A stretch of 64,000 nt of DNA from NCBI RefSeq assembly GCF_900101685.1, contig NZ_FMZZ01000021.1, forward strand, positions 1 through 64,000. Direction: 5' to 3'. A program made the translations under genes and the position numbers. This document shows, in pieces, positions 1-8,594 of this stretch (the first letter of the stretch is position 1; each line of letters begins with the position of its first letter). The notes beneath the pieces were generated by a model. It was not told where the DNA came from. It searched no databases and was given only the letters and a program-made list of their open reading frames with translations. The DNA comes from Actinokineospora iranica. GTDB lineage: Bacteria > Actinomycetota > Actinomycetes > Mycobacteriales > Pseudonocardiaceae.

Positions 1-90
1 CCCCCAGTAGACGACTGGGTTGATAGGCCAGAGATGGAAGCCTGGTAACGGGTGGAGTTGACTGGTACTAATAGGCCGAGGGCTTGTTAC
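1..90 (+). rRNA. 23S rRNA, 3' end (partial)
   Basis: The segment matches the conserved 3' end of bacterial 23S rRNA: it ends with the actinobacterial motif ACTGGTACTAATAGGCCGAG and is followed about 100 bases later by 5S rRNA. The gene enters from outside the window, so only the last ~90 bases are present. The exact 3' end is estimated to within a few bases. It is the distal part of an rRNA operon read rightward. Confidence 0.95.
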
Positions 91-193
91 AAAAATGCTA
101 CGCATCCACTGTGTGGTGTCTGAGACACCAACCATCCCCACCATCCCTGTTTTTCGGGTTGGGTCGGGGTTGAGGGTTGTGTTTGTTTCATAG

Positions 194-311
194 TGTTACG
201 GCGGTCATAGCGGTAGGGAAACGCCCGGTCCCATCCCGAACCCGGAAGCTAAGCCTGCCAGCGCCGATGGTACTGCACTCGTGAGGGTGTGGGAGAGTAG
301 GACGCCGCCGG
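194..311 (+). rRNA. rrf: 5S rRNA
   Basis: This ~118-base sequence has the standard 5S landmarks: the 5' GGCGGTCATAGC stem, the internal CGGTCCCATCCCGAACCCGG segment, and a 3' end complementary to the 5' end. It follows 23S with a spacer of about 100 bases, so the order is 23S-5S and this is the end of the rRNA operon. The ends are placed from pairing of the terminal helix and may be off by 1-2 bases. Confidence 0.95.
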
Positions 312-323
312 ACAATCATTGCG

Positions 324-380
324 AGCAGCCCTCGTTCCCCAGGATTCCGATCCTGGCGGAACGAGGGCTGCTTTGCGTTT
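324..380 (+). terminator. Intrinsic terminator of the rRNA operon
   Basis: A long hairpin: 324-338 pairs perfectly with 358-372 (15 bp), an inner stem 339-345 pairs with 350-356, there is one bulged base at 357, and the loop is TCCG. A modest T-rich tail (TTGCGTTT) follows. It lies 12 bases after 5S, so it is very likely the rrn operon terminator. Confidence 0.85.
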
Positions 381-483
381 CCAGGACCTTGCGGGCGTGT
401 TTACGCGGGCAAGGCTGCGGGCGGAAGGCTGTGCGGCGGAAAACCGGTCGCGAGGGGCCCGGGTGGTTCGTCACCATGACTGG

Positions 484-1341
484 ATGAAGGTGACCCGCTA
501 CGCCACGGCCCCCGACTACTGGGAAGTCGTGGGTCCGCTGTTCGAGGCCGATCCGGTTCGACACACCGTGGCGTTGACGGCGTTGTACGGGCTCATGGTC
601 GTCGGGCCCGAGGACGATTCGCTTCTGCTCGCGATCCACCAGGATGAGCGGCTGGTCGGCGCCACCTTCCAGATCGAGCCGTGGCCACTGTCGGTGTCGG
701 CGCTGCCGGTCGAAACGCACAACACGCTCATCGATTACCTGCTCGACCACAACCTCCGGCCGATGTTCGTGCGGGGACCGAGGGACGTGGCCGACCCGTT
801 CATCGATCTGTGGCGGGAGCGGGCAGGCCTGGTGATCACCAGCAGGCGCCCGGATCGGCTTTATCGGCTCGGCGAGTTGATGGCTCCCGACACACCGGGG
901 CGGTTCCGGCTGGCCACAGAAACGGATACCCCTCTCCTAGGGCGGTGGTGGGATGAGTTCAGCGCCGAGGTGCTGCCCGGGTTCACCGGACCGCCCGGGG
1001 AAGAGCAGATGCGGCGGCAAGTCGCGGCCGACCGACGGATCGGGATTTGGCTCGATGAGCAGGACACGCCCGTGTCCCTCGCGAGCGGCAGCGCGCCGCT
1101 GTGCGGCATGTCGCGGATCGGGCCCGTCTACACCCCGAAGGAGCACCGGGGCCGCGGGTACGCCAGCGCGGTGACGGCAGCGGTGGCGCAGGTGACGCTC
1201 GACCGCGGTGCGCGGGATGTGTTGCTGTTCGCCGACCTCGACAACCCCGTGTCGAACTCGATCTATCAGCGGATCGGGTTCCGGCCGGTGTTCGACGCTG
1301 TGGAGTCCTTGTTCGGTGAACGGCATACTCTCCAAGCGTGA
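484..1341 (+). CDS. GNAT family N-acetyltransferase
   Basis: A 285-residue protein. The C-terminal third carries the GNAT acetyl-CoA site: IGPVYTPKEHRGRGYASAV contains the Q/RxxGxG/A loop (RGRGYA), followed by a DLDNPVSNSIYQRIGF segment typical of the last strand. The N-terminal half resembles the non-catalytic GNAT-like fold of two-domain members. The frame is open upstream to 319, but that part overlaps the rRNA terminator, so the ATG at 484 (MKVTRY) is chosen. It overlaps the next gene by four bases (GTGA), so the two are probably co-translated. The substrate cannot be told from sequence. Confidence 0.85.
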   Translation: MKVTRYATAPDYWEVVGPLFEADPVRHTVALTALYGLMVVGPEDDSLLLAIHQDERLVGATFQIEPWPLSVSALPVETHNTLIDYLLDHNLRPMFVRGPRDVADPFIDLWRERAGLVITSRRPDRLYRLGELMAPDTPGRFRLATETDTPLLGRWWDEFSAEVLPGFTGPPGEEQMRRQVAADRRIGIWLDEQDTPVSLASGSAPLCGMSRIGPVYTPKEHRGRGYASAVTAAVAQVTLDRGARDVLLFADLDNPVSNSIYQRIGFRPVFDAVESLFGERHTLQA

Positions 1342-2084
1342 CGCCCGTACGCATCCTCCTGGTGCAGCTTTCCGACATGGACCCGCCCGCTCGCCTCGCG
1401 GACTGGTTGGCCGACGCGGGCGCCGACCTCGACCTGGTGCACGCTGACCGGGAGCCGCTGCCCGCCGCGCCTGCCGACTACGCCGCCGTGGTGTGTCTGG
1501 GCGGGCGGATGGGCGCGAACGACGTGCTGGAACACCCGTGGCTGGTCGACGTGCGGCGGTTCCTGAGCGCGTGCGTCACCGGGAACGTGCCGCTGCTCGC
1601 GGTGGGCCTTGGCGCGCACCTTCTCGCGGTCGCCATGGGCGGGGAAGTGGTGGCCGGGCCGGAGGCCGGCGGCGGCCTGGTCGCCAAGCGGGACGTGGGA
1701 TGGGCCGACCCGCTGTTCGCCGACCTGCCGCTGATGCCCGACGTCGTGCAGTTCCACACTGACACCGTGCACCGGCTCCCGGTCAACGCCGATCTGCTCG
1801 CCTCGTCCACCCGCTACCCGAACCAGGCGTTCCGGATCGGGCGGGTCGGCTACGGCCTCCAGTTCCACATCGAGACCACCACCGACATCGTGCTGGACTG
1901 GGCACAAGCGGACCCGGCGACCGCCGCCCACGCGCGGCCCGGCGAGCTGACCCCTGAGCGGCTGGACGAGGTGCACGCCGACGTCGAAGAGACCTGGCGG
2001 CCGTTCGTCGACCGGTTTGTGCGCCTGGCGCGCGGGGAACTCGCCCCCGTGGACCCTGCCCGCCCACAGCTGCCGATGATCTGA
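1338..2084 (+). CDS. Class I glutamine amidotransferase-like protein lacking the nucleophile
   Basis: A 248-residue protein with the fold of GMP synthase-like class I amidotransferases. The substrate-side motif VQFHTDTVHRLP and the C-terminal catalytic pair QFHIE (His and Glu) are present. The nucleophile elbow, normally G-I-C-x-G-x-Q, reads AVGLGAHLLA, so glycine (GGC) replaces the catalytic cysteine. Glutamine hydrolysis by the normal mechanism is therefore not expected, and it may be a non-hydrolytic relative. GTG start at 1338 overlaps the upstream stop, and glnE starts 1 base after its stop, so GNAT, this gene and glnE probably form one transcript. Confidence 0.85.
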   Translation: MTPVRILLVQLSDMDPPARLADWLADAGADLDLVHADREPLPAAPADYAAVVCLGGRMGANDVLEHPWLVDVRRFLSACVTGNVPLLAVGLGAHLLAVAMGGEVVAGPEAGGGLVAKRDVGWADPLFADLPLMPDVVQFHTDTVHRLPVNADLLASSTRYPNQAFRIGRVGYGLQFHIETTTDIVLDWAQADPATAAHARPGELTPERLDEVHADVEETWRPFVDRFVRLARGELAPVDPARPQLPMI

Positions 2085-2085
2085 C

Positions 2086-5085
2086 GTGGCTGACCCCGCG
2101 CGTTCGATTTCCTCCGCTGCCCGGTTCGGCCTGACCGAGAGCCGGGCCGAGCAGGCGCTCCGGGCGGCAGGCCTCTGGGGCGATGTCGGCCCACAGGCCG
2201 AGTACGAGGTGATCCTCACCGCCCTTTCCCGCAGCCCCGACCCCGATCTGGCGTTGCGCGGGCTGGACCGCATCCGCGAGTCCGACCTCGACGCCTGGCC
2301 GGAGTTGCGGGACGCGTTGGTGGCCGACCGGCGGCTGCGCGGCAGGCTCGTCGCCGTGCTGGGCGGGTCGAGCGCCCTGTCGGACTTCCTCGCCGCGCGC
2401 CGTGGCGAGTGGCGCAGGCTCGCGGGCGACGGCACTCCCGTCGACGGGTACAACGCGGCCCTGTACGCGGCCGTAGGCGCCGACGCCCAGACCGATGGGC
2501 AGGGGCCGGTGGCGACGCTGCGGGGCGCGGAAGCGGTGCGGGCGCTCAAGTTCGCCTACCGCGGGCTGCTGCTGGAGATCGCCGCCGACGATCTCGGGCA
2601 TGTGGTCGAGCCGGGGCTTCCGGCCGCCGTGTACGACGTGATCGCGGGCAGGCTCAGCGACCTGGCCGAGGCCGCGCTGCGGGCCGCGCTCGCGGTCGCC
2701 TGGGAGGAGAACGGCGCCGCCCCGGTCCAGGAGCGGGCCCGGTTGGCGGTCATCGCGATGGGCAAGTGCGGCGGCCACGAGCTCAACTACGTCAGCGACG
2801 TCGACGTCGTCTTCGCTGGTGAGGGCGACAGCTCGCTGGCCACCCGGGTGGCCACCGCGATGATGCGGGTCGCCAGCGAGGCGTGTTTCGAGGTCGACGC
2901 CGGGCTGCGTCCCGAGGGCCGCAACGGCGCGCTGGTCCGCACCCTCGACGGGCACAGCGCCTACTACAAGCGCTGGGCCAAGACCTGGGAGTTCCAGGCG
3001 CTGCTCAAGGCGCGGTTCGTCGCGGGCGACGCCGGGCTCGGCGCGACATACCTGGACACGGTGCGGCCCATGGTGTGGAACGCCGCCGACCGGGAGAACT
3101 TCGTCCCCGAGGTGCAGGCGATGCGCAGGCGCGTCGAGGAGCACGTGCCGTCCGAGCTGCTCGACCGCGAGCTCAAGCTGGGCCGGGGCGGGTTGCGCGA
3201 CGTCGAGTTCGCCGTGCAGCTGCTGCAACTCGTGCACGGCCGCACCGACGAGGCGCTGCGCCTGGGGTCCACTGTGGACGCGCTGGCCGCGCTCGGCGCG
3301 GGCGGGTACGTCGGGCGGACCGACGCGGCCGAGTTGGGCGAGTCGTACCGGTTCCTGCGCACCCTCGAACACCGCTTGCAGTTGCAGCGGCTGCGCCGCA
3401 CGCACCTGTTCCCCGCCGACAGCGAGACCGCCGACCTGCGCTGGCTCGCCCGCGCCACCGGCATCGGGCCCGAGCGCGGCCGGTCGGCGGCGCAGGTGTT
3501 GCAGGCCGACTTCAAGCGGCACGGCAACCGAATCCGAAGGCTGCACGAGAAGCTGTTCTACCGGCCGCTGCTCGAAGCGGTGTCCCGGGTGCCGACCGAC
3601 GCGCTGCGACTGACCGCGCAGGAGGCGCGGGCCCGGCTCGCCGCGCTCGGCTACACCTCGCCGCAGGGGGCGCTGCAGCACATCAAGGCGCTCACCGAGG
3701 GGGTGTCGCGGCGCGCGGCGATCCAGATGGCGATACTGCCGGTCCTGCTCGACCTGCTCGGCAAGACACCGGACCCGGACGGCGGGCTGCTGGCCTACCG
3801 CAAGGTTTCCGAGGCGTTGTCGGGCACGCCCTGGTACCTGCGGGTGCTGCGCGACGAGGGCGCGGTGGCCGAGCGGCTGGCCACGCTGCTGGGCACGTCG
3901 AAGCTGGTCCCGGACCTGGTGGTGCGCGCCCCGGAGGTGCTGCGGTTACTGGCCGAGCCCAAGGAGTTGGCGGTCCGCGACCCGGCCGAGGTCGCGACGT
4001 CGCTGCGCAACGCGGTGAACCGGCACGGCTACCTGGGCAACGCGGTCACCGCGGCGCGGTCGCTGCGCAGGCACGAGTTGCTGCGGGTGGCGTGCGCGGA
4101 CCTGTTGGGGTTCATGGACGTCATGTCGGTGTGCTCGGCGCTGTCGAGCGTGTGGAGCGCGGTGCTGCAGGCCGCGATCGCCGCGGTCGACCGGGCGGAG
4201 GCAGCGGCGGCGGGCGGTCGGCAGGCGGCCGTCGCGGTAATCGGCATGGGCAGGCTCGGCGGGGCGGAACTGGGCTACGGATCGGACGCCGACGTGCTGT
4301 TCGTGTGCGAGCCCGCGCCCGGGGTGTCCGATTCGGACGCGGTGAGGTACGCGAGCCGGGTCGCGCAGGCCGTGCGCAAGCTGCTCGGGTCGCCGAGTCA
4401 GGACCCGCCGCTGCAGGTCGACGTGGATCTGCGGCCGGAAGGGCGGCAGGGGCCGATCGTGCGGACCCTGGAGTCCTACCGGGCGTATTACGCGCAGTGG
4501 GGCGAGATCTGGGAGACCCAGGCGCTGCTGCGGGCGCGCCCGGTGGCGGGCGACGAGGAGCTGGGCGCGCGGTTCATCGAGCTGATCGACCCGATCCGCT
4601 ACCCCGAGGGCGGTCTCGACGCCACCCAGGTCCGCGAGATCCGCCGGATCAAGGCCAGGGTCGACACCGAGCGGCTGCCGCGCGGGGCCGACCCCACCAC
4701 GCACACCAAGCTCGGCCGCGGCGGGCTCGCCGACATCGAGTGGACGATCCAGCTCGTGCAGCTTCGGCACGCGCACGCCTGCCCGTCGCTGCGCACGACC
4801 TCCACTGTGGACGCCCTGGCCAACGCGGCCGCGGCGGGCCTGATCGACCCCGACGACGCCCGCGCGCTGCGCGAGGCCTGGCTGCTGGTGACCCGGGTCC
4901 GCAACGCCGCCACCCTGGTGCGCGGCAAGCAGACCGACCAGGTGCCCACGCACGGCCGGGAGCTGGCGGCGGTGGTCAGCGCCCTGCGCGAGCCGCTCAG
5001 CGAGGACCCCGGCGAGTTCCTGGACGCTTACCGGCGCACCACTCGCCGGGCCAGGGCGATCGTGGAGCACATCTTCTACGACTGA
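2086..5085 (+). CDS. glnE: Glutamine synthetase adenylyltransferase/deadenylylase GlnE
   Basis: A 999-residue protein with two homologous nucleotidyltransferase halves, the hallmark of GlnE. The first (deadenylylase) active site is near residue 224 (MGKCGGHELNYVSDVDVVF) and the second (adenylylase) near residue 720 (MGRLGGAELGYGSDADVLF); both keep the G-G/E-L/S-D-x-D pattern. Each half also has the DLRPEGR and GRGGL-D-EF/W motifs. The length fits the actinobacterial family. It controls glutamine synthetase by transferring AMP to a tyrosine; the target glnA is at 13370-14794. GTG start at 2086, one base after the preceding stop. Confidence 0.97.
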   Translation: MADPARSISSAARFGLTESRAEQALRAAGLWGDVGPQAEYEVILTALSRSPDPDLALRGLDRIRESDLDAWPELRDALVADRRLRGRLVAVLGGSSALSDFLAARRGEWRRLAGDGTPVDGYNAALYAAVGADAQTDGQGPVATLRGAEAVRALKFAYRGLLLEIAADDLGHVVEPGLPAAVYDVIAGRLSDLAEAALRAALAVAWEENGAAPVQERARLAVIAMGKCGGHELNYVSDVDVVFAGEGDSSLATRVATAMMRVASEACFEVDAGLRPEGRNGALVRTLDGHSAYYKRWAKTWEFQALLKARFVAGDAGLGATYLDTVRPMVWNAADRENFVPEVQAMRRRVEEHVPSELLDRELKLGRGGLRDVEFAVQLLQLVHGRTDEALRLGSTVDALAALGAGGYVGRTDAAELGESYRFLRTLEHRLQLQRLRRTHLFPADSETADLRWLARATGIGPERGRSAAQVLQADFKRHGNRIRRLHEKLFYRPLLEAVSRVPTDALRLTAQEARARLAALGYTSPQGALQHIKALTEGVSRRAAIQMAILPVLLDLLGKTPDPDGGLLAYRKVSEALSGTPWYLRVLRDEGAVAERLATLLGTSKLVPDLVVRAPEVLRLLAEPKELAVRDPAEVATSLRNAVNRHGYLGNAVTAARSLRRHELLRVACADLLGFMDVMSVCSALSSVWSAVLQAAIAAVDRAEAAAAGGRQAAVAVIGMGRLGGAELGYGSDADVLFVCEPAPGVSDSDAVRYASRVAQAVRKLLGSPSQDPPLQVDVDLRPEGRQGPIVRTLESYRAYYAQWGEIWETQALLRARPVAGDEELGARFIELIDPIRYPEGGLDATQVREIRRIKARVDTERLPRGADPTTHTKLGRGGLADIEWTIQLVQLRHAHACPSLRTTSTVDALANAAAAGLIDPDDARALREAWLLVTRVRNAATLVRGKQTDQVPTHGRELAAVVSALREPLSEDPGEFLDAYRRTTRRARAIVEHIFYD

Positions 5086-5154
5086 CCGGTGGGGACTTGT
5101 CGGGCTGGTCACGAGCGCGGGCGGGACTGTCGGGTGCGGACATAGGCTCAGGCC

Positions 5155-5187
5155 ATGAGCGAGCTTGCCTGTGAGGTGGCCCGGTGA
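5155..5187 (+). CDS. Leaderless 10-residue leader peptide before the thioesterase gene
   Basis: A mini-ORF encoding MSELACEVAR. A perfect -10 box TAGGCT (5143-5148) lies six bases before its ATG, so the mRNA would begin at or next to that ATG. Its TGA overlaps the GTG start of the thioesterase gene (GTGA), arguing for translational coupling. The first 14 bases (ATGAGCGAGCTTGC) and the last bases (GTGGCCxGGTGA) recur in a second leader ORF at 38358-38435 before an unrelated gene. The role is inferred from this arrangement; the peptide itself may have no function. Confidence 0.6.
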   Translation: MSELACEVAR

Positions 5188-5609
5188 CCGCCAAGCCCTG
5201 GAGTACGCGCATCTCCGTGCGCACGTACGAACTCGACAGCCTCGGGCACGTCAACCAGGCCGTCTACCACCAGTACGCCGAGATCGCCCGCGTCGAGGGG
5301 TTCGCCGCGGCGGGCTGTTCGTGGGACGGGCTGATGGCGGCCAAGACGGCGCCGGTGCTGCTGTCGTCGACCATCGACTTCCGGCGTGAGTTGCGGACCG
5401 GGGACCAGATCGAGGTCACCTGCGAGGTCAAGTTCGGCACCGGTAAGACGTTCAACGCGGACTCGGTAATCAGCAAGCTCGACGGCACGGTCTCCGCTGA
5501 GATCACCTGCGTGATCGGCGTGATGGACCTGGACAAGCGCAAGCTGGTGGCCGACCCGCGGGCGGTGCTGGCGGCGCACGGGTTCGACCTGGCGCGGCTG
5601 TCCTCCTGA
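5184..5609 (+). CDS. Acyl-CoA thioesterase (4HBT hotdog family)
   Basis: A 141-residue single-domain hotdog protein. Near the start is the YELDSLGHVNQAVYHQYAE segment, matching the 4HBT signature D-x-x-G-H-V-N-x-x-x-Y. The length is normal for YbgC/FadM-type thioesterases, which hydrolyse acyl-CoA; the chain specificity cannot be inferred. The GTG start overlaps the stop of the leader ORF at 5155-5187, so translation probably depends on ribosomes that read that leader. No separate Shine-Dalgarno sequence is evident. Confidence 0.88.
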   Translation: MTAKPWSTRISVRTYELDSLGHVNQAVYHQYAEIARVEGFAAAGCSWDGLMAAKTAPVLLSSTIDFRRELRTGDQIEVTCEVKFGTGKTFNADSVISKLDGTVSAEITCVIGVMDLDKRKLVADPRAVLAAHGFDLARLSS

Positions 5610-5650
5610 AGGACAGCGCAACCAGAACAGGCGTTCTCTACACTGGGCCG

Positions 5651-6283
5651 ATGCCCCGTGTCACCCAGCCCTACCGGGACGCCCGCAGGCGGCAGATCGT
5701 CTCCGCCGCCCGCCGGTGCTTCACCCGCTCGGGCTTCCACGCCACGTCCATGCAGGACATCTTCGCCGAGTCGGGGCTCTCGGCGGGCGCGGTGTACGGG
5801 TACTTCGCGAGCAAGGAAGCGCTGGTCGAGGCCATCGTGACCGATGTGCTCGCCGAGATCACCACCGGCTTCGACGCTGTGCTCGCCGACGACGCGCCGC
5901 CGCGTCCCGGCGACGTGCTCCAGCACGTGTTCGAGGTGCTGGAGCAGCAGGAGGGCGGGCGGGACTTCGCGTGCCTGGCGGTGCAGGTGTGGGCGGAGGC
6001 GCTGCGCAACCCGGCGCTGCGCGCGCTGCTGGCCGACGCCTACGAGCAGGTGCGCGTCAAGTTCCTCCGGCTGGTTGAGCGCGGCAGGCAGGCCGGATCG
6101 CTCGATCCCGCCGTGCCCGCCGAGGATGTCGCCCGCGCTCTTACCGCGCTCGGTCCCGCTTTCCTGTTCCAACGCGCGCTGCTCGACAGTGCTGACGCGC
6201 GGGTTTTCCACAGTGGGCTGTCCGCGGTCTTATCCGCTCGTTCACCCGCGCCAGTGGGCGGTGATCAGCCAGCCGCGTCCTGA
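5651..6283 (+). CDS. TetR/AcrR family transcriptional regulator
   Basis: A 210-residue regulator. The N-terminal helix-turn-helix spans roughly residues 10-55: RQIVSAARRCFTRSGFHATS, then DIFAESGLSAGAVYGYFASK, the usual TetR DNA-contact helices. The C-terminal ligand domain is not assignable. A -10 box TACACT (5639-5644) lies six bases before the ATG and no Shine-Dalgarno is present, so the mRNA is probably leaderless. Its 3' end overlaps the convergent methyltransferase gene by 42 bp. Target genes are unknown. Confidence 0.9.
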   Translation: MPRVTQPYRDARRRQIVSAARRCFTRSGFHATSMQDIFAESGLSAGAVYGYFASKEALVEAIVTDVLAEITTGFDAVLADDAPPRPGDVLQHVFEVLEQQEGGRDFACLAVQVWAEALRNPALRALLADAYEQVRVKFLRLVERGRQAGSLDPAVPAEDVARALTALGPAFLFQRALLDSADARVFHSGLSAVLSARSPAPVGGDQPAAS

Positions 6284-7069
6284 GTCGGCACGGGCGGGGT
6301 CGAAGGCGGGCGGCGCGGGGCGGCCGTAGCTTTCGGCCACCTCGGCGACGTCGAGGACGGCGGGCTCCCAGCCGTGGTCGGCGAGCCAGGCGCCGGGGTC
6401 GGCGGGGCCGCCCTGCCAGAGGCCCACGAGTTCCGACGAGATCGCCGCCCGCGCCGCGCGCAGCGGTTCGGAGTCCTCGCCGTGGTCGGCCGCCAGCGCG
6501 CTGCCCGGCGCGGACAGGCCGCTCACCCGGGTCAAGAGCAGGTCGGCGGCGGGCGCGGGTAGCGCGTACAAGATGCCCTCGGCCAGCCAGACCGTCGGCG
6601 CGGTCGGGTCGAAACCGGCGGCGCGCAGGTCGTCCGGCCAGTTCTCGCGGAGGTCGGTCGGCACCTCGACATGCGCGCAGCCCGCGACGGCTCCGGTGAG
6701 CGCGGTCCGCTTGTGGGCCAGCACCTCGGCGAAGTCGAGTTCGTACAGCCGGGTGTGCTCGGGCCAGTGCAGCCGGAACGGCCGGGTGTCCATGCCGGAC
6801 GCGAGCAGCACGACCTGCCCGCGCCCGTCGGCCACCGCGTCGAGCAGGGCCTGGTCGAGGAACCGGGTCCGCACGGCCACCTGGTCGGCCATCAGGTCGA
6901 TGAAACTCGCCGCGCCCGCGCCCCACGTGCCCGGGTCGACTCCGGTGGCGGTGAGGACGTGGCGCGCGTACGGGTCCTCGAAGAGCCGGTCGGGCCGCTC
7001 GTTCTCCCTGGCCCGCAGCGCGGCCACCCCCAGCGCCGTCCAGCCGATGCCGCTCAGCGTCTCGCTCAC
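6242..7069 (-). CDS. SAM-dependent methyltransferase, LCM/TIGR00027-like
   Basis: A 275-residue protein of the actinobacterial family related to leucine carboxyl methyltransferases. Visible hallmarks are RLFEDPYARHVL near residue 30, the SAM loop VVLLASGMDTRPFRL near residue 90, and the later AEGILYALP segment. Its substrate is unknown; homologues often act in polyketide or lipid pathways. GTG start at 7069 with an AGGGGG Shine-Dalgarno five bases upstream. It converges on the TetR gene with a 42-bp 3' overlap. Confidence 0.85.
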   Translation of the reverse strand: MSETLSGIGWTALGVAALRARENERPDRLFEDPYARHVLTATGVDPGTWGAGAASFIDLMADQVAVRTRFLDQALLDAVADGRGQVVLLASGMDTRPFRLHWPEHTRLYELDFAEVLAHKRTALTGAVAGCAHVEVPTDLRENWPDDLRAAGFDPTAPTVWLAEGILYALPAPAADLLLTRVSGLSAPGSALAADHGEDSEPLRAARAAISSELVGLWQGGPADPGAWLADHGWEPAVLDVAEVAESYGRPAPPAFDPARADSGRGWLITAHWRG

Positions 7070-7103
7070 CCTAACCCCCTAAAAGGAACATTCGTTTTGT
7101 TTC

Positions 7104-7132
7104 AGTCTCCCCGCGGTCCGGGGCGACGTCAA
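7104..7132 (-). promoter_or_regulatory. Predicted sigma-70-type promoter of the LCM-like methyltransferase
   Basis: On the minus strand, -35 TTGACG (7132-7127) and -10 GAGACT (7109-7104) are separated by 17 bp, about 35 bp before the GTG start of the methyltransferase. The -35 is near consensus; the -10 lacks the initial T. Confidence 0.5.
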
Positions 7133-7164
7133 ACAGAATCAGCGTTCGGTTTCTGTGGCGAGCG

Positions 7165-8241
7165 CTAGGCCAGGACCTCGCCGACCTCGACGGTCGCCTC
7201 AGCGGTCGCGCGGCGGAGCAGTTCGCCCGCGAGGGCGGGGGATTGCAGGTCGAGCGGGCCGTAGACCGGGACGTCCAGGCCCGCCTGCGCCTCGCGCACG
7301 GCCAGCGGCGACGCGGTGAGCAGGCCGCTGACCGCGAGGACCGGCTGACCGGCCGCGCGGAGCCGCTGCACGCCGTAGAGGGCGCCGGAAGAGTCCGCCG
7401 CCGCGAAGAGGACGCCGTCGGTGAGGCGGCGCAGTTCCGGGCGGTCGAGCAGTTGCGAGGTCTCCGGCTGCAAGAGGCCGTCGGCGATCTCCCGGACGAT
7501 CGCGTCCACGCCACGGGCGGCCAGGTGCCCGTGCAGCAGCACCGAACTCGCCACCAGCCGCTCCAGCGGGATGCGGAACGTGGTGGCCATGCCCGCGTCG
7601 GTGAAGTCCAGGGCGACCACCGCGCCCGAGTCGCGGAACAGCCACGGGTCGCCGCCAGCCGCGGTGCCGGTCAGCTTGGCCGCGCCCACCCGCAGACCCG
7701 CACGGGCCAGGCCGTGCACCAGGGACGCGACGGTCGTGGTCTTGCCCGAGTTCATCGACGTGCCGACCACGACGAACGTGGGCGGCTTGCGCAGCGCGGC
7801 AAGCGGCGCGCCCAACGCCAGGTCGGACACGTTGAGCACCCGGCCCGCGCTGTCGCCGACGAGGCCGAGCGGGCGGACCGTCGTCGGCGCGCTGACCGCG
7901 GCGTTGCGGCTGCGGACCTTGCCGAGCACGCCACCGGCGGCGACCAGGTCGCACGCGCCGAGGTCGTCGGGCAGTTCCGCCTCGAAGTGGTCGGGGGCGT
8001 AGCGGGCGCCGTAGGCGAGCAGCAGCTCGTCGCCGAGGTAGAGCTTCGCCTTGCGGCCGTCGGTCAGCTCGATCACCTCGTGGTAGCCGACCTTGGTCAC
8101 CTCGGCCAGCACGAGGTCGCCGTGGCGGGGCTGGTGGTCGCTGTGGTGGACCAGGCTCAGCGGGGTGCCGAGGTCGAGGTTGCGCACCGAGTAGGCGACC
8201 TTGAGGCGGTCGACGCGGGCGGGTTCAAGGGCAGCGGACAT
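7165..8241 (-). CDS. P-loop NTPase-like protein of unknown function
   Basis: A 358-residue protein. A clear Walker A-type loop GTSMNSGKTTT lies about mid-protein, followed by a region resembling DUF1611/BioD-like ATPases (VGAAKLTGTAAGGDP). The N-terminal ~150 residues look like a separate beta-rich domain (HGDLVLAEVTKVGYHEVIEL). The frame is open to 8367, but the ATG at 8241 has a good GAGGAA site 7 bases upstream and is preferred. I do not recognise a specific function; ATP or GTP binding is all that can be supported. Confidence 0.75.
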   Translation of the reverse strand: MSAALEPARVDRLKVAYSVRNLDLGTPLSLVHHSDHQPRHGDLVLAEVTKVGYHEVIELTDGRKAKLYLGDELLLAYGARYAPDHFEAELPDDLGACDLVAAGGVLGKVRSRNAAVSAPTTVRPLGLVGDSAGRVLNVSDLALGAPLAALRKPPTFVVVGTSMNSGKTTTVASLVHGLARAGLRVGAAKLTGTAAGGDPWLFRDSGAVVALDFTDAGMATTFRIPLERLVASSVLLHGHLAARGVDAIVREIADGLLQPETSQLLDRPELRRLTDGVLFAAADSSGALYGVQRLRAAGQPVLAVSGLLTASPLAVREAQAGLDVPVYGPLDLQSPALAGELLRRATAEATVEVGEVLA

Positions 8242-8402
8242 GGCGGATTCCTCGTCGTCAGCGCGGAAAGACCGTCCGAACGAGCCCGCGCGGACGTGCT
8301 GCGCGGGAGCGTATGGCTTCGCGCGCGGTGCGCGGAATCCCAGCGCGGGTAGCGGTTCGGGAAACACTTCCGTAACGCGGGGAACGCGCAGGGTGAGAGG
8401 TC

Positions 8403-8579
8403 GTGGGCTTCCGCGATGTCGCCCTCGCCGTCTGCCGCAGGCTGCGGCCCCAGCCGTGCCGCGGCTGTCCGACCGGCTGGGGCGTCTTCCGGGTCGTCGG
8501 GATGTCCGGCGGCCACGAGGTGCTGGTCACCGATCCGGCGGCCACCGCCCGGAAGGTCATCGAGGCAGGCCGGGACTGA
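8403..8579 (+). CDS. Small hypothetical protein, 58 residues
   Basis: A short ORF starting GTG and ending TGA at 8577-8579. Almost every codon ends in G or C, as in the true genes around it, which is the main reason to call it. It contains three closely spaced cysteines (VCRRLRPQPCRGC), then VFRVVGMSGGHEVLVTDPA. A GAGAGG stretch sits just before the GTG. It lies between two genes read in the opposite direction and may share the upstream region of the P-loop gene. Function unknown. Confidence 0.55.
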   Translation: MGFRDVALAVCRRLRPQPCRGCPTGWGVFRVVGMSGGHEVLVTDPAATARKVIEAGRD

Positions 8580-8594
8580 CGCGGGGCCGCGCGA

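Noticed and set aside
319-483. Upstream extension of the first GNAT gene to 319
   Set aside because: It would run through the rRNA terminator hairpin, and the family-like sequence begins at ATG 484.
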